Assembly: GCF_040807025.1 (NCBI RefSeq)
Contig: NC_090956.1
Span: 6,808,517 to 6,872,516, forward strand
Length of the DNA: 64,000 bases
Source: Struthio camelus
Taxonomy: Eukaryota; Chordata; Aves; Struthioniformes; Struthionidae
Direction of reading: 5' to 3'
A model generated the notes under the pieces. The model saw nothing but the letters and a program-made list of their open reading frames with translations, did no database searches and had not been told where the DNA came from. This document shows, piece by piece, positions 14,301-26,260 of this stretch (positions are counted from its first letter, which is position 1; every line of letters starts with the position of its first letter). A program made the position numbers and the translations under genes.

Positions 14301-17300
14301 GCTTTCTCCATTTAAGACACCTGTCAAGAGCACCTGAGTGCCCTCCCAGAGGATTTATTGCAAGAAGTGCCAGGTTCCCTGAAGGCTAAATGCCAAGATG
14401 TACTGCCTCTGCCAGTGATCCCTGCCAAGGTGTCCTGTGTTGTGTTTCAGAGGGCATAAAGTCTTCAGTACGTGCTTCCCGAGGCCTGCCTGTCAAGCAC
14501 GGAGCACAGCTTCCCCCAGGGACTGTGCTACTCGTTCAGACCGTGGCATGACCAAGACATCAGAGCAATATACGGCTGAACAAGAGACCTTTCTGCATTC
14601 AGATGTAAGAGGAGACGATTCAGTGCCAGCTCTGGTTTAGCACTTTGATTTTGGCCTCAGGACCAGATGGCCTCATCAGAGCTTATTCTCCTTTCTCCAC
14701 AAGGATGAGAAGTTCTGGGTTTTTTTTTCCCAAACAGGAAAAAGGAAGCCACATTTTGCAAGTTTTCACAAAACTGGCATGTCCCATAGGTGGTCTGGAT
14801 GAATTAAATGTGTTCTTTGCTTTGTTTTGACACGTAAAATAAAGCGTGGATGAAAAATTGACATGACATGAAAGACTGCAGCTTTGTTCCAAAAGTCATC
14901 AAAGCAGGACACTGCAATCTAAAAGTTACTTTTAAAAAAGGAGTGATCAAAACAATACAGCCTGATTTGTCAAAATGACATTTCCAACAGAAATCTCTTT
15001 GACAACATTTTTCTCTTCACTGCACCATCCCCAAAAGGACCAGTCCTACTGACAGCGTGATATGATCATCCGGGCAATTTCCCGTCTTATATTTCCTCTT
15101 AGGGCAGGGGCTAGAGGAAGTGGTCATGTGTATGGCCTATCCTTCTCTATTCCTGTACCTACCATTTCTGAGACTTTTAGTCTTTTGTTCAAGGGTCTTG
15201 TGATTATTTTTGGCCATGCACGTGTGTGAAAGGCACAACATGGCAGATTTCACAACTGTACCATTGCTACCTGCAATAACAGAGCTTTGGGCTTTATTGA
15301 CACAGGTGGCCCTAGGACAGCAGTGATTTATCAGAAGCACAGGCATGTGAAGGAAAGTGAGCCTGTGGTGAAGGTCATGCTACCCATTTTGGTCCATCCA
15401 CATACATAAGGACAATGTGCATCTTTTTGCTGATGGACATGCATATAGCAGATATTTAGTTATGATGGTGTGCTTATGTACGTGTCAGCATGGCACTGAG
15501 ATGGCCAGCATATAGTAAAAATATATATAGGAAATGATAGTTGGAGCATGACTGTGTGATCGCTCTCTGCTTGAGATAGTACATGCTGAACTCTGTCCAC
15601 ACGCCTAGGATGGTACAGACCTGAAGAGAGCATAATGAATGCCCTTCTTCATCACGCAGGTGTCACTTCTCCTGACTCAGATTCAATTACACTCGTGGAG
15701 CTGATTACAGATTTCAGCCTACTCTTGCATATCAAGAGCATATTCAGTGTTCCAGGGACTCGATGAAACAAAATGTCAGCACGTGGTCTTCCTTAGAGCC
15801 CCTGAGTTTTGTTCGTCCCTGGTGGAATTACACAAAGAATGAATTTGGCCCATTTTGTCAGATACAAGGATAGCTGCAGAATAGTATGCTCAATCCTTTA
15901 TGTCAGGCCATCTATCTCTCCTCAGCAAAAGGTATCTGTGATTGCTTCTCTGTTTGCTCTTTTTTTTAAATACAGATTTATACAATAGCCCGCAAACAGA
16001 AGGAGGGGAAAATGAAAATGTTTAATTTAAAAGTTTATCTTGTCAAAGTAAAGTTAGGGAAAGCATTGAGCATCTCAGGTGCTGGTTAACCCATAAACGA
16101 AAAATAATGAAGATGGAGAAGAACTATTAAACGAAGTGAATTCTTGAGGGAATCATATCTTGGCTCGTATACAAGTCAGAGGTACTGGACTGTCAGAGGC
16201 AGGAGAGGAATGGGAAGGCTGGGCTGGGGGAGATGAGACAATCAGTGGCTCCCATGGAAGATGAGGGAAACCTGAGACATCTCTAGGCTCAGGTAGGATG
16301 GAGAATAGCTCCACTTACAAAACAGTCTAGGCCAAATTCACACCTCCTCCCCCCCCCTGCCCCACAACAGCAGTGACTGGTTTTGCCCTCCAAAACAAAC
16401 AGCAAAGTACATCCCCTACTCGTATAGAGCTTAACTGCACATGCAGCTGACATACGGCCCTGTAAAGGTTCCTCCTTTGGCATGGAGCTCCTGTCTTACT
16501 GCAAAGTGGCTGCAAGGCAAGGGAAGCACTGCCAGAGAGGGAGTTGCCCACTGCTCTTTCTCCTCCAGCCATGGATCCTGTCTCTTGGGAACAAACACTA
16601 GCTTTTCCCATATACAGCACCTTTTATAATTTGTAGCCGGCTCAGTGCTGAGCAACAGCTCCCACCACATGGTCCCTTGATGCCTTCCTTGTGCCCATGC
16701 AGGTGTGTGAAAACCAGGACCGGTGCAAGGAACACCCAAGCTCCAGCAGGTCACTTGTCCGGTGACAAAAAAGATGGGTACTGATACGTCTTCCCTGTAG
16801 TCCGGGTCTCGCCAGCTTCCGTGTCAGAGCTGAGACCCCTGTTGTACTGGTGTGTAGATAAGCAGAAATCTCCTCTCAAAAGCTCTGACTTGGCTTCCAA
16901 GTCAACAACAAATAAACTTCTGCAAAGAATGCTGAGTTGTAATGCAGGTCTCAGCTGGTTTGGGGAGCGATGTTCTATTGGAAACCATATTTCACGGTAT
17001 GTAACTGTGACAGGAGTTTCTAAAGAAAGCCAAAGATGCGGGAACATTTCTCACTCCTTGAAGTTAATGGTTGCTCCTCAAAAAAAGGTTTACAACTTAA
17101 TTGAAAAATGGAGAGCAAGAGAAGAAATGTGGATTAATTCTGCTGTTAATCATCAAAGCTTTAACCGGGTACCACCTGGTTCAGCCAGCCCACAACATAT
17201 ATTAAAGAACTCTCTGTAGAAACACATAGAGGGGAGAATAAACCAAGGAAGAGGTGAACTTTGGTCTCACCTTCTCAAGAGTAACTGCATGACATAAGCA

Positions 17301-18840
17301 GCTATTCCACCTTTATGCGGCAGCAGGAGCTTGGCTTGGCCCAGTGCCTTCCCTGTATTGAACATTTTTCCTGACTTCTAATCTTTAGGACCTTTCCCCA
17401 ACAAGCCTTGCTTCAGGCTCCTATTTGTAATGTTTGCATGATATATCGGGAGACATCGAATCATAGCATGTCTAAAAAGAGACATCAGTCTATGGCATGG
17501 AATCCTCGCTGGGAAATTATTTGCTGTGCTTCCGGCTGTGAAGGGGAGATCTGTTACCCATTCAAGAGCTGCCCAGATTGAAAACTGCTGAAGCCAATAG
17601 CAAAAAATTCTCTGAGTCAATCCTGAACCAAAGTCCCAGTCAACATCAGGGAGCCTGCTTCTGTTAGAAGAGCCTCTTTTCAGATAAGACTTTCATCCAA
17701 GGTTATCCGAACACTCGCAATCAAGCGGCATTTTGTGCTAACATTAATCCTAGTGTCCTGGCCACATTCCAGATTAACAACGTTCTGCCAACCTAAATTC
17801 CTCCAGAGATTTCAGCAGGATGCGATTTTCTTCTTCCTTCTTGTCTTCCATTTCTGCACAGTTAACTCTGGACAGGGTAAAAGATTGACTGTGTCCCACC
17901 CCACAGCTGGCAGCATTTCACTGAGGGGGAAAGTGGACCTTGAAGTGAACAGAAGTTTTCTGAGACCAAAATACTGTGTTAGCCTGTATTATTAATAACA
18001 AATGACTTCTTAAATATATTTGTACTTTTTTAAACTCCGATATCAATTTAAAAATATAGAGCGGGAATATTACTGACAACCCTGAGTAAGATTATTGCCA
18101 ATCCCAGCAATCAGAACAGAGAAGTATGTTGTAAGTTGTAATCAATACACTTACGACACAAATGAAAGGGAGACATTATATAAGGGTTTCTTCCACTGGA
18201 GAGAGCCCTGACAGCCAGTTATTGCAGTGAGGAAAGGAAGACATCCAGACGGACTCTCCGCCACACTAATGAAGCCATCTCATAACTGTAACAGAGACCT
18301 CATGTATCTGCTGTGACACTTAGCAAATCCGGGCATGAATAAATAACCAAAGTCCAATTGAATTAACCTCCAGCTGATCAGCACTACTAAACAAATTATC
18401 CTAAACTCTGAATAAGAGTAGAAGGACTGGCACAGACCAGAATTATGTGGTAGGTGTGTTAATTCAGCTTAACAAGTTTAAACCTAATCCCCCTGTGTTC
18501 TCCTCTGATCTCAGGGTTTCAGGGCAAAGTGGTTCCAAAATGCTCTTGGAGAAGCTGGGAAAGGAGGCTGAGATCAAGTTAAGAGCAACAACAGGAGCTC
18601 AGCCTAGAGTCGCCTAGAGAAATAAAAGAAGAATTGTAAGTAGAGTGCAGAGGATGACTTATGCAGGACATGTCTTACAGAGACAAAGAGAGACTAGGAA
18701 AATGGCACTGATTTCCTTATGGGATATTCAAACCTTATTTCCAGGATGAAGCTTAAAAAGTTCATAACTTATCCACTTTTCTTGAGGATCATCTTTTTTG
18801 GACAGAAATAGGAGACGAGCACCTGCAAAATAAGAGACAA
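8400..18840. other. Gene-free stretch, no supported gene
   Basis: No supported gene. It contains a possible MIR/L2 3' fragment at about 12,535-12,570 (CCTCAGTTTGTCTGTAAAAT), a TG/TA-rich simple repeat at about 13,290-13,365, and otherwise unremarkable AT-leaning single-copy DNA. Short open frames, such as the 122-codon minus-strand frame at 11,340-11,708, show no recognisable domain. Confidence 0.6.
13287..13363. repeat. (TG)n/(TATG)n microsatellite
   Basis: Alternating purine-pyrimidine TGTGTG and TATATGTATATG units form a compound microsatellite, apparently interrupted by a few substitutions. Confidence 0.85.
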
Positions 18841-18849
18841 TGCTTTATT

Positions 18850-20740
18850 TTAATGACATTTATTTTAACGCCATTTTCCTCAGTATATAATTGTTTTTTT
18901 CTCCTAAGAGTACATTTGTATTGCCCATCAAAAGTACAATTCAATTATCACAAACTTCAGTTCATTACTTAGAATGGTACTTATAAACAATTTCAGTACT
19001 TTTTCATATTTTATGTTGGTTCAGAAAATTCTTTATGCATTCAATTGAAATTAACTTTAATTTAAACCTCATCTTTAACTGACTCAACATTTTGTAGGTT
19101 TCTGAAATGTTAAATCTGCCTCCAAAAGAAAATATTTATTCTATTACTCTCTAGAGATAGGAACAGACATAGTAAATTCTACAAGTTTTAAGAAATGGAG
19201 ATAACTAAGATTTGCAGATAAACACTGAAATATTTCTAAGTACAAACTCCTGGAGCATGTATGCAAGCTTCACAAAATCTTTCAAATCGCTATATTCTTC
19301 ATCAATCTATTTCCAATCTTTTGTCGTACACAAGTCCTTCAATAAGGTTTCTATTTTCCTAAAGTCTCACACTTTTTCAGAGACAGTAACTGAATGAGGT
19401 TAGTGCAACCAGATGAAGACAGGGATCTGAGCACTTACACATACCACTGAAGGAGATCTGCTTACGTTCTTTTGCCTTGCCATGGTATATCTTTAGGCAG
19501 ACCTGGCATGTATGATCAACATGTTGTTCATTCTTTGTTGTGACTTACAACACAATTAATGTTTTATGTTCCAAACTTCAGCACAGGATAGTATTTTAAT
19601 CTTGACTAGATGATAAAAAATTTGAATGCCGTGTGAAAGAAGTAGTATTCGGATACCAGACATTTCCACCATGCCCATCTTCAACACCATGAAGAACTTA
19701 AAAATCAGACTGGGGCAATCTTCACCTAATATTCAAAAGTAATTTCTAATACTCTAAATCCTTTTGCTACAGTTTCATTTGCAAGGCAAAGAGACTCCCA
19801 CTTCGCCAGGAGATGCCTGAATGTTTCCATGTATTTAAGTTCAGCAAAACGATCTCTTGTAATTCTGAAACTTCTGTTACACAACCCTCAAAATCAAATC
19901 ATGACTTTTCTACTGCGTACTTTGCTGCTATTTATGCAGTATATGAACTAAACGCAAATATTTATTCTCATTTTCCACTGCATGCACTGACTGATATCTC
20001 CCAAAGTTAACAGTCGCATTATCAACCACAAACGACGATACATTGTCAAAGTTGAAAACATTTGGTTGTATGCATCTTACATTTTCAAATACTCCCAGTG
20101 CAATCTCATAACTGTCTTGAACAGAATGAGACAATGGATTTTTCCTCTGTCAACTGTGTAATAATGAACAACTATTAGAAACACTGTATTATTTCCTGAG
20201 TTTTAGGGATCAGTGGCTACAGATAAAATATGCCCTTTTCAACCAAGTTTTTAATTGTTTTCTCAGTTGAAAAAGGAGCTACTATATTGCTGGCAGTGCA
20301 CAAAGCATTTGTCTCATCAAGATACATCATTTTAACTATGGGTGAATTCTAGAAAACAACACTATTTAATTTGCCGTCACAACTAAGTGATTTATACAAT
20401 GGACTATACTATTAGTATTATACTAATACCTAGATATTCTCTCATTGCTTCTGCAACGGCTTTGTTGTCATTCTCTGTACTTTCACACTTCTTAGCAGGA
20501 GGAGTAATACGAATTTTGTTCTTAGAAGCTATGCTACAATTACTTTTATGATCCACTCCATTTGCATGCTGTTTTTCGTCTGAGAGACCACCATGAGCAG
20601 CTGAGAAATTCCTACATAAACTGCAGTGAGCTTTATGGTGATTACTCTTGTCTTTTCTGATCCATAGAAAATAATTTCTTCAGCCACTCCAGAAATGCAA
20701 AGCTTCTGCTGTTCTTAGGGTGGATCTGTTGATGGATGAT
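18850..20740 (-). mobile_element. Decayed hAT-superfamily DNA transposon (transposase relic)
   Basis: Minus-strand translation in several frames recovers pieces of a DUF4371-like hAT transposase in the correct order. First is a zinc finger at about 20,535-20,690: HCSLCRNFSAAHGGLSDEKQ then H-x5-H, the family's CxxC...AHGG..D...H pattern. Next is NIVAPFSTEKTIKNLVEKGI at about 20,230-20,320, then VDNATVNFGRYQSV...HILH at about 19,930-20,030, corresponding to the D-N-x-N-F-G...AHI-H core. Last is LKYMETFRHLLAKWESL at about 19,775-19,860, corresponding to the R..P.RWLSL block. At least three frame changes and several stops separate them, so it cannot encode a working protein. The 3' part below about 19,700 is less certain, and I did not identify terminal inverted repeats or a target-site duplication. 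Confidence 0.8.
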
Positions 20741-23700
20741 ACCATCCACAGGCGCTGTCATGGTCATGATCAATGCACGGCTGTTACTTGACAAACAAAA
20801 ATTATGTACACGGGGCTCAAACTCAATCTTGGATCGTGATGACTCTCCCTGCTCTGTACCCCCTGGCTACAGTGCCCAGTTCAGCCAGCTGTTATCTTAT
20901 GATAAATATCGAGGATAAAATTATCATTAGACAGCAACGAATTGAGTGCATGAGGTAATCCTGACTCTTTTATGCAGCTGGTGCTCTTTTAGCTCTTGTA
21001 GGTAGACCGGAGCTATTCTGGAGATATATTCCACATATTTCAAAAATGTCATTTTCATTTGGGTGGCTGTTGAAGTAATTTCTGGATAAGTTTTCCTAGG
21101 AAATGCAGGATCCACGGACTTTAAAGGTACTGAATGTAAGCAAACTACATGTAGATCAAACACCCAGGAAGTTGTTTTCAGCACAGTCTTTGTGTAGGTG
21201 TGACTTGCCTCACTTTTGCCAGGCACTGCAGTCTCAGCAGCAGGCCCCTTCTGAAACTCTCCCCCAGCATCATGGCAGCCCATTTCTTATCCCAGCCCCA
21301 TGGATCTGAACTCCTCCTTTCCCAATCTGCACAGCAGCTCAGAAAACACAAATGACACAGCACAACCAAGTTGTGTAAGGGCTGGAGTACTCCTCTATTT
21401 ATAGACTGCTAGCACTGAAAGAAAATTTCCAAAGAGCTCTAGTCAAATTACTACTTAGGTGCTTCCAGGCCCAGCGAGAGCACGCTGGCTTACTGCCACG
21501 GTTCGAAACCCTACCCTGTACATTGAGCTTTTGCAGGAAAGCATCTTAGTGACCATACATGGGCACTTCTTATTTGCACAGACAACAATGACCATTCCCA
21601 CATCATTTCCTCACTGAGTTGCAAATGCAAGAAAAGGAGACAATAGCATGATTCGACAGTATCAGGCATGCAACCACATCCAGGATTTCAATTTCAGATG
21701 TTCAGCTAAGGGCAGTCTGAAGACTATGTAGAAAGGGAACAATTTGGTTTTGAGCTTTGTGTTTAGTTTTCATCAAAAGACTGTTTTTTTCAGGCTCAAT
21801 TCTACCCTGGAAACAAGGTTTAATCAACAGATAAAATAGCTTAGAGTGGATCTGCAATGCCTGATTGATTGGCTTAGCCTTCCTGTTACACAACGAATGA
21901 AATAGGAAATGTCCCAAACAATAAGAGGCAAGTGGACAACTTAAGGACAAAACAAAGCTCTTAGACTCATCTCTTAGAATAAGAAATCATATTATTCATT
22001 ATCCTAGGGATCACAGGCCGCAAAAGGGCAAGAATCTCCTCACCTTCCCTCAAAATAGGAGCATATCAAGTGAGAGCCTCAGAGTTCTAACTCTGAAATT
22101 GGCGCTCCACGCTCACCTAACCCTGGACGTGTCCAACTCCTCGGTTGCTCACCGTTTGACCTCAGGCTTCCCTGGAAGCCCGACATATGCAACAAGCCTG
22201 TCCATATGCAGCAACTGTTCAGTTTTGGTCTCGTTTGGCACAAACCTCACTGGGACCTAGAAACTAGGAGACATTTACAACAGCCTGCTTCTGCCCTGGC
22301 AGGCTTGGCTCCTGCTTAGAGATAGTCAGGTTCAAAGCTGTGTTTCTGCTCTGCCTCGAGCAGTGACCAAGCAGCTCCCTGCTGCCCACAGAGAGCCAGC
22401 CAGGGAGACCAGACTACTGGGGCTACAGCTAGGCTTTGGGAACAGCCTCAGATGTGCTCCTCTGTTTCCCCAAGTGCTATATTTTCTGAACACAGCCACT
22501 CTCAGACTCCATTCAAACACAGTGGGTACTACGTGAAAACTCCAGCAGGTGAATTTCCGCCATCCCTCCTTCCCCTTTGAAACAGCTCCGCGAAAGAGTG
22601 CTCACCTCCAAAGCAAGAGGCACAGCCACCCCACACCACCCACGTCCCACGATATTAATAAGAGGAAGAGGAGCGCTCTGCTGTTCTCTGGCCAGAGGAA
22701 AGTACTTAAAGGCAGCTTTGCTTCACGTAACTGATTTACAACATGGGCCAAAATAATTCCCAAGCAGCTCCTGCATCAGGGAGCAAACTAATTCCTTTCC
22801 TCTCTCCTTGGTTGCGCAGAACAGAGCCTGGCTGCACCTGAGGTTCCAGCTCACAGTCTATATTCTGCATCATAAAAGATACAAGAGAGAAATCTAAACT
22901 AGAGAAGTAATAACCTGTAAACTAATAAACCAACCCAGCACTTTGATAGCTAGGCGCTCCCAAGAGCAGGGATTATTAATGGATGTCCTGAAACACTGTG
23001 TGTCTAGTTTTCGAGAGAAGTGGGAAACATTTCTAATGCTCTGAGGATCTTACGCATTTGCTCTATAAAATCATTTCGGATAAATACAATTACGATAAAA
23101 AGCAGCCTCCTTCCAGGCTACACACAAAGGCACTTAAGCATTTCAAAAAGAAGAGTATTAAGAAACTGCTCAAATAAATAATAATAAAGGTATAAATACT
23201 GCAGTTTTCCTTGTCAAAGCATCAGGCTGTGCAGTCATTGATTTTCTGCAGTAATTGAGATCATGACATGCACGACTTACACTTCTTTAGCAGTAAGTAC
23301 ATGAGAATGGAAGAAGTGATCCTGGACTCCTGCAGAATCTCCTGCCAAGGATTTCATGGCCTCTGAATTGTCAGTCTCTGTTCTTTTTTCCCTCTGACCA
23401 TAAAATGGGATGTATTAATAATTTCCTATGTCAAAAGAGAGTTTATGAAGCTAAATGCAATAATGTTTGCAATATGATTAGGGATCTCTGCACGAAAAGC
23501 ACTACAGATAACCAGAGCACAGGTATAGATACACGTCCTTCTCAGCCAGAAAAGGATCAGAACCAGGTGGCAAGCAGACAGACCTCAAGGGAAAGGTCCC
23601 ACTAGCTGCCACAGTGCATTCTTAAATTTCCATGCTCTGCCTGAGTCATGTGGACAACAGGAGCCTTCTCCTTAGTAACAGCTCCTATACATTTTTAATG

Positions 23701-24830
23701 TACTTATTTTTGGTGATGAAGATTCAGTGTTCAGTTGCCTCCTGCTGTCTGCTTGATGCAGTCAGAGTTTGCTACACTCTACTCAGCTCCATGCCAAAAT
23801 GAGATTTCCAATTGATTGAAGGTGTTAAAAATAACTCCTTGGTCCCAGACTAACGAACAACAGTGAAGTACAGGCGGCAGAGCTGTCTCCATCTAAGTCT
23901 GAACGTGAGCAGACCCTCTTCATCCTCCTGCCACATAAAAAATGAAATGGAGGTTGGCAAGGATGGCAGGAATAAGCTGGTCCTTTGTGTTTCTTGAAGT
24001 AAAACTATTCTCCAGAGAAGGTAGAGTAGGAACAAACATGTTTAAGAGCCAGGAAGCTTTAGTGACTCGAGCTGCCATTATCTCCATCAAACAGGCAAAG
24101 CCTCGAATGATTGTGGTAAGCAAGAAAGAGGAATGTTGGTTTCTCACAGTGCTGGAAAACAGCATTTGCCAGGTTGCAAGGAGTGCCAAGAAGGTATCAA
24201 GCCTCTCCTCTTGTATTAACCACAAGAATAACCTGCGCTGTTAAAAGCTTTTCCGTGGACCTCTGCTGCTCTCTAATGGTGCCTTAAAGCATTCTCAGCA
24301 CGAAGTATACGTGCTCTTCCTAGAGCGGTAGCTAAAAGTTTTAAAGCTTGTAATGCAAAACCGAAACAAATTACACAGTCCTTAAAAGCGACCTGAACAG
24401 GCAACCTAAAATTCAGGTTGCTTCTGCTGCAGCCAGAACTGGGACGTTTTTATGAACGGTAGAAGAAAGGAAAAGTAGAGCTAATGAATAGAAATGAAGG
24501 TTTGGAGCACTATTTATTTTAGATGCGTTATTCAGAGTTAACTGCAGAGGTGCAGAAAGTCACACAACTCTAAGAAATCCCAATTTTCAGAGCTTTTGAT
24601 AATTTGGCCAAAATTATTATTCACGACTGTTTCAAAGGAAGAAACGATGGAAAAAAGTCTCACAATAAGCACTGGATTAACTGTATGCCAGTAACAGAAG
24701 CTAACGTTTATATCTATTACCGACAGCTAGAAGTGTTTTTTCTGCATTCTCCACATCAAATCGGTGTTTCATCTATCTGCCACCGCGACACAGGTGAGCA
24801 GCGGCTGGTCAAGCCGTACGCGTGGCGCAG
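20741..24830. other. Gene-free stretch upstream of the PSMG3 island
   Basis: No supported gene. A MIR/L2-like fragment is visible at about 23,360-23,480. The 100-codon frames on both strands at about 23,920-24,244 overlap each other and match nothing I recognise. The stretch ends at the sharp GC rise of the PSMG3 CpG island. Confidence 0.55.
23360..23480 (+). mobile_element. MIR/L2-like relic
   Basis: GTCAGTCTCTGTTCT... is followed by CCATAAAATGGGATGTATTA and then by GAAGCTAAATGCAATAATG. This parallels the MIR/L2 tail TCAGTTTCC..CTGTAAAATGGG.ATAATAAT...TTAAATGAAATAATG. The copy is diverged and its limits are approximate. Confidence 0.5.
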
Positions 24831-26260
24831 CAAAGAGGGAAGGCCACTGCGGAAGGGCGTTTCGGGGCCGCGCGCGGCCGAGGCGCTGGCCCGGGCAGCC
24901 GGCCGTAAGGGCGGACAGGGTGCAGGCGAAGAGGCAGGTCTGACCCGATGGACAGCCCGGCCCTTTCCTGCACCGGTGCCAACACCAACTCTATCTCAGA
25001 GGGGAAACGCGCCCGGCGGAGCTCGCCCAGGCCACCTCCCGGAGCCCAGGCCGCGTCGCCACATCCAGGCCCCGACGAACACCTCGAGCTGCGGGAGTGG
25101 AAACGGGGGTGGAAAAGGGGGTGGGGGAGGAAAAAGGACGAGATTAAAGCCGGCTGCCTCCCCTCCTGCCCTGGGCTTCACCCTGTCCGCCCGTCGGCCC
25201 GGCCAGAGGCAGCGCCGTTCCGTCAGGGCTGGGCACGGCCGGGGCGAGTTTCCCGCCGCGCAGCCCCCCACAGCGCCGCTAAACGCCCGCAGCCACCTGC
25301 GGCCGGGAGCGGGCGGGACCCCAGCGGCGGCGGGGAGGGGAGGGGAGGGGAGAACCCCGAGGCGGTGGCGGCGGCGGAGAGGGAAGGGGAGGGGAGGGGA
25401 GACCCCGAGGCGGCGGCGGCGGCGGAGAGGGGAGGGGAGGGGAGGGGAGGACCCCGAGGCGGAGGCGGCGGCGGCGGCGGCGGGGCCTCCGCGCGCGGCG
25501 CGGCCGCCATGTCGGGGCCGGCGGAGGAGGGGAAAGAGGCGCCGCTTCCGCCGCGGCAGGGCGGGCTCAGGCTCAGGCTCAGGCCTAGGCGGCGGCGGCG
25601 GCGCCGGCGGGTAGGGGGGGCGGCGGCGCGGGGAGGCGGCGGGGCCTGGGGCTGGTGCCCCCTCACCACCACCTCCTCCTCTCTCGGCCCCCGCCGCCCG
25701 GGAGGGAGGGCTGCGGCGCAGCCCCGTAAAGAGCTCGTCGGCGCGGGGCGGCTCAGCTTCGCCCCGGGCGCCGGCGGTGGCTTGTGCCCGGGCGCGCCGC
25801 TCCCCGACGCCGGCCGGGTGCCCGCGCGCTCTCCAGCCAGCTTCGCCCCGGCGTTTCGCGCCTAGGCCGGGGGCTCGGGCTGCTCGCAGCCCGGCGGCGG
25901 GCGTCTTTCAAGCGAACGGCGTCGTGCGTGGTTTGGCGCGGCGATGGCGGCGAGCCCGGTGGTGACGTCGAGGCAGCGGGCGGCGGTGGTGCGCGGCGTG
26001 CCCACCGAGGTGGTGTGCACGGCCTTCTCCAACGCCGTCCTCGTCGTGGTGACCCAGTACGGCAAGATGGGCACGCTCGTCCACCTGGACCCCGGCGGGG
26101 CCGGCAGCGGCCTGGCCCGGCCCGCGCTGGCCACCAGAGTGCTGCTGGGCCAGGACGAGGTAAAGGCCCTGGCGGGGCCACGGCCACGCCGGGACGGCCC
26201 ACGCGGCCGGGGAGCGGGCGAACCGCGGCGCTCGCCGAGCGGTAAAATGAATTGTAGAAG
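24830..26260. promoter_or_regulatory. CpG-island promoter of PSMG3
   Basis: Extremely GC- and CpG-rich DNA covers the PSMG3 start codon at 25,944 and about 1.1 kb upstream. No TATA box is placed to serve the gene. The island contains a three-copy G-rich minisatellite at 25,331-25,490 and a CAGGCT repeat at about 25,566-25,585. The many long open frames here are a by-product of high GC and are not genes. Confidence 0.8.
25331..25490. repeat. G-rich minisatellite, about 48-bp unit, three copies
   Basis: A unit made of three or four GGGGA blocks, then ACCCCGAGGCGG, then a GGC-triplet run occurs three times. The ACCCCGAGG anchor sits at 25,354, 25,402 and 25,451, giving periods of 48 and 49 bp. 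The G blocks on the plus strand can form G-quadruplexes. It lies about 450-600 bp upstream of the PSMG3 start codon. Confidence 0.9.

Noticed and set aside
13750-14440. Recurring TGCCAAG-containing phrases (for example TGCCAAGGT, GCCAAGATGT)
   Set aside because: Spacing is irregular and the flanks differ, so this is not a tandem repeat or CRISPR-like array; probably chance in pyrimidine-rich sequence.
24604-25865. Long plus-strand open frames of 336 and 305 codons
   Set aside because: They arise in an extreme-GC island with few stops, overlap each other in different frames, are glycine/arginine/alanine-rich and cross the minisatellite.
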